Origin: Persicaria tinctoria
Taxonomy: Eukaryota; Streptophyta; Magnoliopsida; Caryophyllales; Polygonaceae
NCBI GenBank assembly: GCA_037127255.1
Contig: JBANSL010000014.1
Span: 2,792,501-2,856,500 of the forward strand
Reading direction: 5' to 3'
DNA length: 64,000 nucleotides
This document shows positions 10,994 to 21,700 of the stretch, in pieces. Below the pieces are notes generated by a model, which searched no databases, was not told the DNA's origin, and saw nothing but the letters and a program-made list of their open reading frames with translations. The first letter of the stretch is position 1. Every line of letters begins with the position of its first letter. The translations under genes and the position numbers were made by a program.

Positions 10994-12424
10994 ATGGCTA
11001 CCCTCCTTGCTCCTGCACAAGCTTCCCCTATTGATGATGCAGTTGCCATAAAAAAGGCTTGTCTTGGTAAATCTCCTCTCCCATCGATCCCTTTTCCTTT
11101 CGACACTTTCATCTTGTTCTCGTTATCATGTAGAGTATACATTCGACAGGGTTTGGGACCGATGAGAAGGCGATCATCTCAGTTTTGGCTCGCAGGAACG
11201 CGAGCCAAATCAAAGATATCTGGCAAGCCTACAGGGAGATGTACCAAGAAGATCTTCTCAGACAGCTAAAGTCTGAGCTTTCTGGGGACTTTGAGGTTTT
11301 CAAATTATCTTTAAGGCCATGCTTGGATTGCGATTTTATTTTATTTTTTAAAAAGGCGGCATTATGATAATTTATCAGCATGTTTTTAGCTAACATATAA
11401 GTAATCACTCTTACTCTTTTTTCCCCATGGGGTGGCAGAAAGCTATGTGCCTCTGGGTCCTAGACCCAGTTGATCGCGATGCTGTCTTGGTGAATCAAGC
11501 ATTGAATAAGCTAATTCCAGATTACAACACTGTAGTTGAGATTGCCTGCACCAAAACACCAGATGAAGTTCTTACAGTTAAGCGTGCGTATCAGTTGAGA
11601 TACAAGCGTGCACTTGAGGAAGATGTGGCATCATATACTACTGGAAAAATTGGGAAAGTAGGCAAAAACCGAACCAAGCACAATGCAAGTCTAGTAATTT
11701 TCTTACCTGGAATCATCACTGTATCTTGTTTGTTGCAGCTTCTGGTGGCTTTGGCGAGTGTCTACAAGTACCATGGAAATGAGACCGACGATATTACAGC
11801 ATATCATGAAGCAAAGATCCTGCAAGAAGAGATTCAAAATGGAAGCTCAAGCCATGAGGAGGTTATCAGAATCATCAGTACAAGGAGCAGGCAACAGCTT
11901 CTAGCTACATTCAGCCACTTCAAGGACATCCATGGAACTTCAATCAGTAAGGCAAGTTTAATTTATTTTCTTCAATCTTTCTGTCTCATCTGAGTTTAGA
12001 TTAAACAATGCACTCATGTTTCATGAATATAAAACTCAGGTTCTGCAAGGAGATCAAACAAACGAGTTTTTCGCAGTGCTGCGAGTGGCCATCCGGGGCA
12101 TCAAAAACCCTCAAAGATACTATGCAAAAGTATGACACATATATAGAGCACAACTCTTATCGTTTTCAACTAATTCTTTGCAACATGAACACAAAAGAGC
12201 TCATTTCTTTGTTTCTGGGCATGAAGGCTTTACGCAACGCAATCAAAGGTGCAGGAACAGATGAAGATGCACTTAGCCGTGTAATCATAACACGTGCAGA
12301 GATTGATTTAAAGGAGATCAAGAAACTATACCTGAAGAGAGGCAACGAGTCCCTTGATGATGCTGTAGCTGGGGATACATCAGGGGATTATAAAGATTTT
12401 CTCATGGCCTTGCTGGGAAATTAA
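10994..12424 (+). CDS. Annexin, 312 aa, six exons
   Basis: Annexins bind acidic membrane lipids in a Ca2+-dependent way; plant members are cytosolic and move to the plasma membrane. Exons by splice sites and unbroken frame: 10994-11066, 11150-11295, 11439-11657, 11739-11951, 12040-12129, 12227-12424, giving 312 residues (family norm about 315). Repeat 1 has the Ca-site GFGTDEKAI (25-33) with an acidic residue after SELSGDFE. Repeat 4 has GAGTDEDAL (255-263) and [10 protein letters not shown] (296-305), so type II Ca sites look intact at both ends while repeats 2 and 3 are degenerate, as in most plant annexins. Intron 4 (11952-12039) needs a GC donor (AAG|GCAAGT) to keep the frame. Overall wording is closer to the Arabidopsis D3/D4/D8 group than to D1 or D5; the exact orthologue is uncertain. 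The gene converges with FIS1. Confidence 0.93.
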
Positions 12425-12985
12425 GAGCCTTGAACTACTGCATCAACTTCGAACTCGCTTGGGTGTTCTATTTACATGTTACAGAGTAGCCAGAACTTTA
12501 AAGGGTATCTAGAACTCCCCTAAGATAGTTATCCATAGAAGTAGTTCACTATCTATGTAGATCAATAAATTACCTTTGAAAATTCTTACAACAGAGGTAA
12601 TAATTAAAGTAACAGACGCACACAGTTTGTCATTCAGCTGAAAGTTAAGCACTGTCGAAACTCTTGCGGACAGAAATTTAACATGAACATCAAACAGAAG
12701 TTACAATGTGCAATATCAGCTTTACAATACGAAAAATATGAGGTGCCAACTTTGTAAATCAAACCAGTTATAGCAAAGTTGGGGGCAATTCAGCACAAAC
12801 TAAGTAACCATTCGTTCATTTATGGAATTGTAAGCGAAAATGTCTCACAACCATGTAAAAGTGGAGAACCATTCCTTCACTAACAAAATTCAGATATAGA
12901 AGCACATTTCAAGGGCAACATCCATTACTGAAAATCTGAAACACACAAACATGTGTGCACGAGATAGGCGGTCAAGTGAAGGTTA
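12425..12985. other. Convergent 3' regions of annexin and FIS1
   Basis: About 560 bp between two stop codons, presumably both 3' UTRs and terminators. There is an AATAAA at about 12563-12568 (GATCAATAAATTACC) about 140 bp past the annexin stop. No other gene is seen. Confidence 0.6.
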
Positions 12986-14668
12986 TCACTTCTTCCGAGC
13001 AATTGCTGCAGCGAGTCCACCAACTACAAGCCCCACAGCAGTTGCAGCTATGCCAATGCCTATGACCCCATCTGTTTTTTTTCCCCACAAACATTTAGCA
13101 ATGTCAAATTCATAACTGTATAAAAGGGAAGGAAAGCAAATTAAAAATAGCAAACAAGTGTTTGCACCTTTAGTGACTTTCTCCTCAATAGTCTTCTTAA
13201 GAGTCAGGGCTTGCCTCCAATCAGGAGCTATCTGCAATAGCCAAGTGCAGACCAAAAAATCAGAGATTAGGACATAAGAAGCTACTTGTTGAGTCGATAC
13301 TATTTCAAAAGAAAGATGTTCTATTCAATGTACCTAATATATAACAACTAACGCCTTATCATCCACCATTGTACCAAAGCAAAGCTAGTTCAGAAGAATT
13401 ATACAACTCACTAGAACTATTTTGAATTGGTAAACAAGTGGAATCTCCATCAGGATTCGAAAAACTTTACCAAAAGGCAAATGGATAAAAGATTAGCAGC
13501 TAGATAATAACAGACAAACCTCCAAACATCTTTCCACAAGCTGTCTGCTCCTGGTATAGTCTCCACTTCGATAATAACCAACAGCAAGGAGATAAAACCG
13601 TTCTCGCATTTGCAGTGGGCTATTGACATGAGACAGAGAAGCTGCAACCAAAAAGAAAATCCATGGGTTACATTAGCATTTAACATCAAAATGTGCGATG
13701 TTATATGTATGGGAAGCTTGTTTCTAGATACCTTCAAGCATCGCAATGCCACGCTGAACATCCTCCGGTTGTCGAGAATGAACAAGAGCCCAGGACAGAC
13801 GCATCAAACATTCACTCTTGTGTTCCTCAGTCGAGCCTTTCTCGGCCTCATTAACCTCTCGCTCACAACCCTGCAGATATATTGAAAATGAATTGATTGC
13901 CTTTCATTTTTTTCAAGTGTTCATTAAGAGCCTAGTATTAGGTAAGTACCAAAATTTACTCTATGAAAAGTTGGAAACCTAGTGTGGGATGGAAAAAAGA
14001 CTCCACAATGCTTTTCTTATTCAGAATATGTAAAGTGAAACAAGTTCAACTCTGAAAGTTGAAGAACTTGGTATTTTCATGCCTTTCCCATAGCAATTCA
14101 AGACAACCAAGAAGCATAACTTAAAAGATTCACGTTCAATCAAGTCCACAAATAGTTGTTTATAGTTAGCAGTAGCCAGACCCATCCAATTGGATTATTG
14201 GATTTTCTAAGCTACACCGTCTCAGACCACACTCGAATTTAACAACTAGAGTTCCCCGATCCCCATGTTCATCATTCGTAGTTGATGAATAGGTCACCTA
14301 ATCGTGTAATTTTCAAAGAAACCCTAATTCGAGAAACCCTAGCAGTAACCTAAGCAACCGCGTAGTTCAAATAAACCCTGATCATCGCAATAGAAGGTCA
14401 AACACAGAGATGAATCAGAGGAATACAGAAACGGAATCGGAAAACTAACACTGCAATTCCTCCGGGTGGAATTAGTTCAAGACTTCGCCGATCAGAGGAA
14501 TATCTCGCGAAATGAAATGAAACGAAACGAAACCCCCAATTTCCTTAACTAAATTGATGAGAGGAAGACGCTTACAGTGATGATGTCGCGGTCGCACCAT
14601 GGAATCTGATCGCCGCCACTGAAGAAATTGCCGACAGATTCGAAGAATTTGTTGAATTTGGCATCCAT
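12986..14668 (-). CDS. FIS1: Mitochondrial/peroxisomal fission protein FIS1, 167 aa
   Basis: FIS1 is a tail-anchored outer-membrane adaptor that promotes division of mitochondria and peroxisomes with dynamin-related proteins. Minus-strand exons: 14668-14576, 13870-13732, 13641-13520, 13231-13168, 13071-12986; all GT-AG, 167 residues (Arabidopsis FIS1A is 170). The N-terminus MDAKFNKFFESVGNFFSG and the IPWCDRDIITGCEREV block are the family signature. A TPR-like helical body follows (LMRLSWALVHSRQPEDVQRG, RFYLLAVGYYRSGDYTRSRQ). The C-terminus has one hydrophobic segment (GVIGIGIAATAVGLVVGGLA) and a basic RKK end, the usual tail anchor and targeting signal. Intron 1 is 705 bp. The closest match is the FIS1A (BIGYIN) type. 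Confidence 0.95.
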
Positions 14669-14892
14669 CGCGGTTCGCGGAGATTGAGCGAGAGAGAAGA
14701 CGAGGAAGGTGGGGAGAACGAGATGGAAACTGTGAGCGGATACGAAAGAGATACTACTTGTCCAGTCACGCACCCAATCCTTGGTCTCCGGGGGAGAGAA
14801 ACAATGTATACTCCGTTTTTGTTTTTTGTTTTTAAACAAATTGCAGAAAACTGCCCTTTAAATAAACTATTTTACACAAAATTGCCCTTTGT
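14669..14892 (-). other. FIS1 upstream region
   Basis: This holds the FIS1 leader and presumed promoter. It is only about 225 bp before a LINE insertion begins. No clear TATA box was seen. Confidence 0.4.
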
Positions 14893-14906
14893 TTTTGTTG
14901 TGTTTA

Positions 14907-15039
14907 ATTATTTTTTTATTAGGTACGAATTCGAGACCAGATCTACCTGAATCTCAATAGGCGACAAGTCGGAAGACGGAAGACCCTCTAAACATACAAT
15001 CAGAAAACAGAAGAAGTGTAATACAACAAGCGGAAACGC
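14907..15039 (-). mobile_element. 5'-truncated LINE insertion with 14-bp TSD
   Basis: The 133-bp insertion reads on the minus strand as the family tail (ACTTGTCGCC, CAGGTAGATCTGG, GAATTCGTACCTAAT) and ends in an A-run, seen on the plus strand as TTATTTTTTTATTAGG. It is flanked by TTTTGTTGTGTTTA at 14893-14906 and 15040-15053, a 14-bp target duplication. Poly(A), 5' truncation and TSD length together are the signature of target-primed reverse transcription. Confidence 0.8.
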
Positions 15040-15053
15040 TTTTGTTGTGTTTA

Positions 15054-15334
15054 TACTCCCGTATAAAACATTTTTTATAGCCTCATTGATTTTTCTCTTA
15101 ATATGATCATTCATGTGAATATATATATATATATATAACTAGAATTAAAAACATATATGGTTTAGCGAAATGAGTAATATATGATATGATTATTCATTTT
15201 GAAACTTTCAAAACAAATTATAGAATGTTACAATAGGCAAACATTATGAAGGTTTTGTTAGAAACTTAGGAAAATAGAACACAACCAGGATGATGTTACA
15301 AAGATCCCGATTCAAAGGGAGAGTAGACATATTA
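15054..15334. other. AT-rich DNA with (TA)n microsatellite
   Basis: It contains an uninterrupted (AT) run at about 15119-15137. Nothing else is recognised. Confidence 0.6.
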
Positions 15335-16130
15335 CAGTTTCTTCTACTTTTAGCAATGAAATCTGCTACTCTGTTAGCTTCTCTATAACATTGCTTAAAC
15401 TCAATATGATCAAAGAAATTAGAAAGAAGCCTTCTTCAACTTGACACAAGATCTCCCAATTTATTGTTTTCGAGCTAGTAATTGCTTTCACTGCTTCTAG
15501 ATTGTCTCCTTCAATTATGACTTTCTTGAAACTTCTCTCGATCGCTTTCTGGATATCTGTGCAAATAGCTAAAACCTCGGTTTGGAGAATTGAACTCTCT
15601 CTTATCTCCTAATGAAAAATATCAATAATATGACCATTGGAGTCCCTGATGACCCTTCCCACATAACACTGCCAGTGGGGCGCACTGAGCCATCAACGTT
15701 TATCTTAATTATTGTATTCGGGTTTTTTTTTCCATTTTGCCTTTTGTCGTTTATTCTTCAGGTTTGTCTTTACTGTTTCATCATTTGTCCTTTTCCAGTT
15801 TGCAATATCATTTAGGATTCTTTGAACTATCTAGGGTTGATGGGTTGTCTAGTTTCTTGTTGTTAAAGATAATGTTGTTTCTTGTTTTCCACACTATCGG
15901 CCAAATGAAACAAAGTTCTTCAAAGTTTGTATTTTGATTCCTTAGTAGCATAATATCATCAATTGAGAGATTCCTTCTCTGGAGATGTAAAAAGGTTTTA
16001 CTAGTTACTTGTTCGTAGTTTCTAATTATCGATCTTGTTACTTGACAGTTTAAAAAGAGATGGTGAGTATCTTCATCCTCACTGTTACAAAGGCAACTTT
16101 GGTTAATAGAATGATGATATTAACCAAAGT
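15335..16130 (-). pseudogene. Degraded LINE ORF2 end: zf-RVT region and RNase H
   Basis: On the minus strand, starting at the high coordinate, there is a Cys/His stretch of the zf-RVT type (CNSEDEDTHHLFLNC near 16060-16105). Then come a spacer, an INVDGSVRPTGS word (first RNase H acidic motif, near 15660-15700), and KVIIEGDNLEAV (second acidic motif, near 15500-15535). Stops and frame changes are frequent, so it is a fossil. The order is normal for the 3' half of a plant L1-type LINE. Confidence 0.65.
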
Positions 16131-16324
16131 AAAACACAAAAGCATAACGAATTAATATATATATATATATATAGTTTTTTAATGAGGAAATGGACGACCC
16201 ACCATTGTAACTTACTAGATATATTGGTCCATTGGGACGACCATATTTTTTTTTTATGACGAGCAACCCACCTTTGGTAGCAAATGGAAAGGAGTAAGAT
16301 AAATCTTGTATTTTCATCCAAGGA

Positions 16325-16602
16325 AAGGGGCGGAGGTAGGGATAACCCGAGACCCCCTGACATCCCCCTGCTCCCCACCAGTTTGCAATACCACAGCTTT
16401 TGGTATCATTTAATTTCCTCTACTTCTCATTTACCAAATGAGCTCATCTCATTCTGATTTACTAACCGACCTGGATTAATTGATTCTATATCCATTTTAA
16501 TTTTATTTATTAAATATATATATATGATAAACTATTTTTTTCTTCTAAAATCCAGGGGCTCGTGGGGCGGCCTACGCGCACCCCACCCTAGGGCCTCCCC
16601 TG
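16325..16602. mobile_element. Possible hAT-type MITE
   Basis: AGGGGCGGAGGTAGGG near 16324 is approximately inverted at CCCTAGGGCCTCCCCT near 16588-16602, with G/C-rich subterminal words and an AT-rich core. I could not define a target duplication. Low confidence. 16603-16829 is the presumed 3' region of the F-box gene. Confidence 0.3.
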
Positions 16603-16829
16603 TATATAAATGGAACTATTCTGGATTAAGACCAAAGTATTTATGAATGATCAAGACCATACTATGAAGGAACTCCAAAGTACAAATGTACATTACTTAT
16701 ATATAATTAATCTCCATCACTATATATGATTTACACTAACACTTCAAAGCTCGAACTACTTACTAGCTTAATCACACATTCATGACTATATATGCTATTC
16801 ACAAACAAAATAACAAACCCCAGATTTTC

Positions 16830-17984
16830 CTAGAACGAATTCATCTCCAGCTTGTACATCAATTTCCACTTGCTCTTCAGAATCTCCCTGACGGCCTCGC
16901 CGATCGCCGCCTCCTCTTCCTCTTCACCGCCGAATCCCCCGCCGAACAGCGACTCGCATTCCCTCTCACCGGCGCCGTCGTCTCCCCCGGTGGCCGGCCG
17001 GATCGCCACCACCGTCGCTCCCTTCATCACGTATCCGGATCTCGGCAGCACCAGCTCCGGCGCGTACCACAGCTTCACGATCACGTTCGGCACTGTTGTA
17101 CGCTTCCAGATCGGAGAGTCCGCCTCCGCTGTCGGTGAGGAGGAATCGATTGATTCGTTAAGATCCTTGATCTGCTTTTCGCTCATCGACAGCCTCCCTA
17201 CCCGGCGAGAGTCCATTATCGCCGCGCTGCGAAGGCCGGGGCATTCCTTCAGCGCCTGCTTCACCACGCCGTGCCTCGCGCACGCCGCTATCAAGCATGA
17301 TAGGATCCAGACCACTCGCGATTTCAGCTCCTCGTCCGTTAACAGCTGCCGACTCTGATCCTGGATCGGATCTGGATCCGGAGCCACCGCGCCTCCAGCG
17401 GTTGGTTTTTCGAACGCGGTGGCTCCGATGACCGCACACCGCTCGAGTTCCTTCCCGAACTCAGCGGTCCATTTCAGGATCCCGCCGGTGTCGGGAAACC
17501 CTACGATTCCGCCATTGTCGGGGAGCTGGACTCGCAGGTGGCGAATCTCGGCAAAATTCCTGATGGAATTGCAGATCCACTGGCTGAGATCGGCGGGACC
17601 GATGAAATTGGGCCTGGAATTGGCCTTCTTATTCGAACCGGCCGGGAAGATAAGCTTCCGGAAGAGCGATTTGAGAAAGCTTCCGGAATAGCATCTCTTC
17701 GGCGCGGCCGGGTAGAGGAGAGAGAGCCTCGGCCTGGCCACAACGGAGATGGAATGGACCTGAGGGACAATGGAGGCGAAGCGCTTGGAGACAAGGAGGC
17801 AGCGGCAGAGGGATTTGGCGTCGTGGACGCCGTTGAGGATGACGCCGACGATTGGATCCGGCAAGAGGTCGAAGTAGTCATCGCCTTCGATTACTTCCTC
17901 TTCTGGCTCTGGCTGTGATTCGGGCTCTGGATCAGGTGGAGAGATGGGCCGGAGAAAGTATGGGTAGATGGGAGGAGGAATCAT
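16830..17984 (-). CDS. F-box protein of the AUF1/AUF2 type, 384 aa, single exon
   Basis: F-box proteins are substrate adaptors of SCF ubiquitin ligases through SKP1. The F-box is at about residues 36-80 (DYFDLLPDPIVGVILNGV, then SLCRCLLVSKRFASIV). Downstream blocks typical of this plant family are LKWTAEFGKELERCAVIGA, RVVWILSCLIAACARH, VPNVIVKLWYAPELVLPRSG and the very C-terminus LEMNSF, which Arabidopsis AUF1 and its relatives also have. An upstream in-frame ATG at 18131 would add 49 residues, but a TATA box lies between it and the ATG at 17984, so 17984 is chosen. The gene is GC-rich and intron-less; its proline/acidic-rich N-terminus (residues 1-35) is longer than in AUF1. In Arabidopsis AUF1 is auxin-induced and affects auxin transport; transfer of that role is inference. 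Confidence 0.88.
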   Translation of the reverse strand: MIPPPIYPYFLRPISPPDPEPESQPEPEEEVIEGDDYFDLLPDPIVGVILNGVHDAKSLCRCLLVSKRFASIVPQVHSISVVARPRLSLLYPAAPKRCYSGSFLKSLFRKLIFPAGSNKKANSRPNFIGPADLSQWICNSIRNFAEIRHLRVQLPDNGGIVGFPDTGGILKWTAEFGKELERCAVIGATAFEKPTAGGAVAPDPDPIQDQSRQLLTDEELKSRVVWILSCLIAACARHGVVKQALKECPGLRSAAIMDSRRVGRLSMSEKQIKDLNESIDSSSPTAEADSPIWKRTTVPNVIVKLWYAPELVLPRSGYVMKGATVVAIRPATGGDDGAGERECESLFGGGFGGEEEEEAAIGEAVREILKSKWKLMYKLEMNSF

Positions 17985-18063
17985 GGTGAAATTGAAAGGT
18001 TTCTTCAATGGCGGTTTGAGTTGATAGAGATTAGAGATGATTGGCAGGTGCCGCCTCTGCTTG

Positions 18064-18071
18064 TTTATATA
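18064..18071 (-). promoter_or_regulatory. TATA box of the F-box gene
   Basis: The minus strand reads TATATAAA 80 bp upstream of the chosen ATG at 17984. The expected transcription start near 18035 would leave a leader of about 50 nt. This argues against translation from the upstream ATG at 18131. Confidence 0.6.
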
Positions 18072-18085
18072 GAGGGGGGATGGAG

Positions 18086-18106
18086 TGAGAGAGAGAGAGA
18101 GAGAGG
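18086..18106 (-). repeat. (CT)n microsatellite in the promoter
   Basis: An uninterrupted GA run (CT on the gene strand) lies just upstream of the TATA box. Such CT tracts are frequent in plant core promoters and may bind GAGA/BPC-type factors; here that is only an inference. Confidence 0.7.
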
Positions 18107-18131
18107 TAGTGGTAAGTGGTTTTTTATTCAT

Positions 18132-18832
18132 TTTTTATTTGGTAAGTACCGTGTTTAGTGGTTTCGTCTTTCAAGGACACGGTTTAGCACGTTTACAAGA
18201 AGGTTTTTTTCCAGGAAAAAAACAAATAATAATACGATTTTTCTAATTTATTCCCTCCATTAAAATTATAAATCTTTTTAAATATTTAACATGTTTTAAT
18301 AAGTTTAAAACTATATAAAATATTAATTTTTAAAATTAATATCATACATTTTACTAATAAGTATTCTATTCGCCTTAAATATAAGTTGTTTGACTTTATA
18401 ACACGTTTTTTAAAGCTAAAAACTCTAAAACAATCAACTTTCTTATTGATTTTTTAAAATAATTTCATACTCATTAAGTATGAATATATTATAAAAAAAA
18501 CTATAAAAAATTAATGTTTTATAGAGTTTTAGCTTTAAAAAAAACGTGTTACAAAATTTTCTTTATGATTATTAACTCCTTTTAAACTTTTTTATCTCTA
18601 AAAATTATCAAAATAAACCCCTAGAATTCGATTTTTCTTCTAAAATAAGAGGGGTTTTAGTCACCCCGTGAACCCCCTAGATTCGTCACTGTATAGATCT
18701 GTCACTATATAAACTATATCTAGTACAGAGCTGGCACCCTCGGTAGGCCGCTCGGTATGACCTATGTTTTCCTCTGGTTTTTCCTGACTTATTCTAGGGG
18801 TCAGTGTAGACCTTCTGGAGCTCGATTACATG
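18132..18832. other. AT-rich DNA with a MITE-like hairpin
   Basis: The words around ACACGTTTTTTAAAGCTAAA (18402) and AGCTTTAAAAAAAACGTGTT (18532) are inverted copies, so 18395-18560 can fold as a hairpin. This resembles the inside of decayed Stowaway-like elements. No gene. Confidence 0.4.
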
Positions 18833-19881
18833 CTCGGTTTGGCATGTGCTTCGCTCGCTTCGCCTCGTTTCACTTCCATTCTTTGCGTGCACTTTTCTAA
18901 CTTTCCTCTACAACTTCTTATGCTCCAAAATAACTCCATGTTAGATTAAAACCCTACAAAACACAACTAATGCTTGTGTAGACCTCCATATCTCAAGTAG
19001 TACGAGAACCTACTCAAACGACACTAAACCCAACCCAAAACCTAAGAAAAAGACTCAAAATGACTCAAAAAGACATAATAAAACATGACTAACGATAGAT
19101 GTCGCCTGTTAATACCTTAGAGTTCTAGGGTTTTACACACATCTCATACACAACAATAACTCTCAAAGACATTTCATAGTTTTCATCTTTTGTTACTTTT
19201 CCGATGTAAGCTAGGCTCAACTAACCTCCTTTTATAGTTTTGCATACATTTTAAGACATGGTTAAGGATATGTGAGGGTTGTTTCTTTATGTTTTCATGA
19301 GTTATGCATTATGATTATTTCGATTCTCTCTGTTCTGATATAGTTTATGTGTTGTTGATTATCTTAATTGGCCACTAGGATAGACCTGCATCATGTTAGG
19401 ATTATAGCTTTATTCACAAAATTGACCCAAACATTAAAAAAGTGATTCGAGACATCGACACTACAAACAAATCAATCAAAAACATTGTGTGCGAAATTTT
19501 TACTAGACTCAACCCTGAACAAAAAGGAAGACTTGCGACGACATGGTGGAGCTTATGGACAAGTATGAATCGGAAAGCATTTAAAAACCTCAATACAACA
19601 TCCATCCATACTATGGAGAATTATACCAGAGACAACAAATAAAGAACTGGGCTGCTTCTAAATTGACCTTTGAAGAGGAGCCTACATATCACCACCAGAA
19701 AACTCAAACAACCGATACACGACGAAGAAGAAATTTAAGATGGAGCAAACCAGATGAGGGGTCTGTCAAAATTAATTTCGACGGATCCAAACTGCCTTGG
19801 TGAAGCTTCTGCAGGTTTCATTATCAGGGACCACAGCGGGGAAATCATCGATTGCGGCGGCTTCAAATGTGGGCACATTTC
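18833..19881 (+). repeat. Tandem duplication, copy 1 (1,049 bp)
   Basis: Copy 1 is repeated at 19898-20946 with an offset of 1,065 bp. I noticed only one base difference (C at 19652, T at 20717). The unit covers non-coding DNA and part of a LINE remnant, so it is a recent segmental event and not gene amplification. Confidence 0.93.
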
Positions 19882-19897
19882 GACGGATCCAAACTGC
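19882..19897 (+). other. 16-nt templated filler at the duplication junction
   Basis: GACGGATCCAAACTGC separates the two copies. The same 16 bases occur at 19780-19795; counting flanks, 22 bases (19877-19898) equal 19775-19796. Thus the junction was filled by copying from about 100 bp away, as in polymerase-theta-like or synthesis-dependent end joining. Confidence 0.8.
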
Positions 19898-20946
19898 CTC
19901 GGTTTGGCATGTGCTTCGCTCGCTTCGCCTCGTTTCACTTCCATTCTTTGCGTGCACTTTTCTAACTTTCCTCTACAACTTCTTATGCTCCAAAATAACT
20001 CCATGTTAGATTAAAACCCTACAAAACACAACTAATGCTTGTGTAGACCTCCATATCTCAAGTAGTACGAGAACCTACTCAAACGACACTAAACCCAACC
20101 CAAAACCTAAGAAAAAGACTCAAAATGACTCAAAAAGACATAATAAAACATGACTAACGATAGATGTCGCCTGTTAATACCTTAGAGTTCTAGGGTTTTA
20201 CACACATCTCATACACAACAATAACTCTCAAAGACATTTCATAGTTTTCATCTTTTGTTACTTTTCCGATGTAAGCTAGGCTCAACTAACCTCCTTTTAT
20301 AGTTTTGCATACATTTTAAGACATGGTTAAGGATATGTGAGGGTTGTTTCTTTATGTTTTCATGAGTTATGCATTATGATTATTTCGATTCTCTCTGTTC
20401 TGATATAGTTTATGTGTTGTTGATTATCTTAATTGGCCACTAGGATAGACCTGCATCATGTTAGGATTATAGCTTTATTCACAAAATTGACCCAAACATT
20501 AAAAAAGTGATTCGAGACATCGACACTACAAACAAATCAATCAAAAACATTGTGTGCGAAATTTTTACTAGACTCAACCCTGAACAAAAAGGAAGACTTG
20601 CGACGACATGGTGGAGCTTATGGACAAGTATGAATCGGAAAGCATTTAAAAACCTCAATACAACATCCATCCATACTATGGAGAATTATACCAGAGACAA
20701 CAAATAAAGAACTGGGTTGCTTCTAAATTGACCTTTGAAGAGGAGCCTACATATCACCACCAGAAAACTCAAACAACCGATACACGACGAAGAAGAAATT
20801 TAAGATGGAGCAAACCAGATGAGGGGTCTGTCAAAATTAATTTCGACGGATCCAAACTGCCTTGGTGAAGCTTCTGCAGGTTTCATTATCAGGGACCACA
20901 GCGGGGAAATCATCGATTGCGGCGGCTTCAAATGTGGGCACATTTC
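19898..20946 (+). repeat. Tandem duplication, copy 2 (1,049 bp)
   Basis: Second copy of 18833-19881. After 20946 the sequence continues into the rest of the LINE RNase H region, which copy 1 lacks because it is cut by the junction. Confidence 0.93.
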
Positions 20947-21271
20947 TGCTTTGGTTGCGGAGGCTCTGGCGATTAAAGGTGGCATCACCAAGCTAGGCGA
21001 AAGAGCTCCAGCTATCTAGCATCATGATTGAAGGAGATAGCATGACCGTCATCAACTGTTTACGAGGTCTATGGCGCTGCCCGTGGGAGATCGAGATGCT
21101 AATTTCTGACACCTTGCTCCTACTCCAACAGTTTGCTAGGGTGCAATTCGGCCACGTTTTCCGGGAGGTCAACTCGACCGCAGACAGGATTGCGCGACTC
21201 GTCCACACAACGTCCATGCAGGACCTCCACGATGATTCTGCTCTGCAAGTCCTCATCTACAAGGCTGTCCT

Positions 21272-21700
21272 TTTTTTTTTTTTTTTGATTAAGTAAAAAT
21301 TCGAGTTCAGACAGGCCTGAAACTCGAGAGGCCGACAAGTCGGCAGACGGTAAACCGTCAAACATACAACAAATACATAAACGGTGCAGAAGAACAGGCT
21401 ATACAACAACGAAAGATAAAACATAGCAAACCTAAAGCTAGCAAGTCGAGGACGTAGACTACAGACGAAGCCAAGCACCATCTGAAATGACACCGTTGGC
21501 CGGCGATACATCAGGCATCCCTGTGGGCAGTGAAGACGAACCTCCAAGGAAACAATCCGTACACGGAGTCGCCCCGTACACACCACCACGATCCCGGCCA
21601 ATCCCGACTCCGACTGCCAGAACCCCCAACAAAGCCAAAGACTGCCACGTCAAACCAAACGAAGCCGGAAACAGCCCGAACAGAAAGCACCCATAAATTA
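21272..21700 (-). mobile_element. LINE 3' region with long poly(A), minus strand
   Basis: A T-run (about 21270-21286) followed by GATTAAGTAAAAATTCGAG marks a minus-strand LINE 3' end. Upstream on that strand are the family words GCCGACTTGTCGGCC and the roughly 300 bp also seen at 42220-42540 in the opposite orientation (TTCGTCTTCACTGCCCACAG against TTCGTCTTCATTGCCCACAG). It is non-coding 3' sequence, inserted head to head with the plus-strand LINE remnant. Confidence 0.65.

Larger units (their letters stand above)
19420..21270 (+). pseudogene. LINE remnant (linker and RNase H), partly duplicated
   Basis: The plus strand shows a stretch typical of the region after zf-RVT (GRLATTWWSLWTSMNRKAF near 19525-19580 and again near 20595-20640). 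An RNase H region follows: SVKINFDGS near 20826, a frame change, SAGFIIRDHSGEIIDCGG near 20876-20930, AEALAIKGGI near 20962, MIEGDSMTVINCLRG near 21023-21065 and FREVNSTADRIA near 21160-21195. Frameshifts separate these blocks, so it is dead. It ends at about 21270, where the T-run of an opposite-strand LINE tail begins. Confidence 0.7.

Noticed and set aside
12008..12039. Annexin exon 5 beginning at an ATG-containing frame upstream of 12040
   Set aside because: The frame there does not match annexin; the acceptor at 12039 and GC donor at 11952 restore the family sequence.
17501..17918. Long open frames antisense or out of frame to the F-box gene (both strands)
   Set aside because: The region is GC-rich, which leaves spurious frames open. 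None has family motifs, and all overlap the well-supported F-box frame.
18086..18131. Start of the F-box gene at the ATG at 18131
   Set aside because: A TATA box and CT tract lie between this ATG and 17984, so the upstream ATG is probably not in the mRNA.
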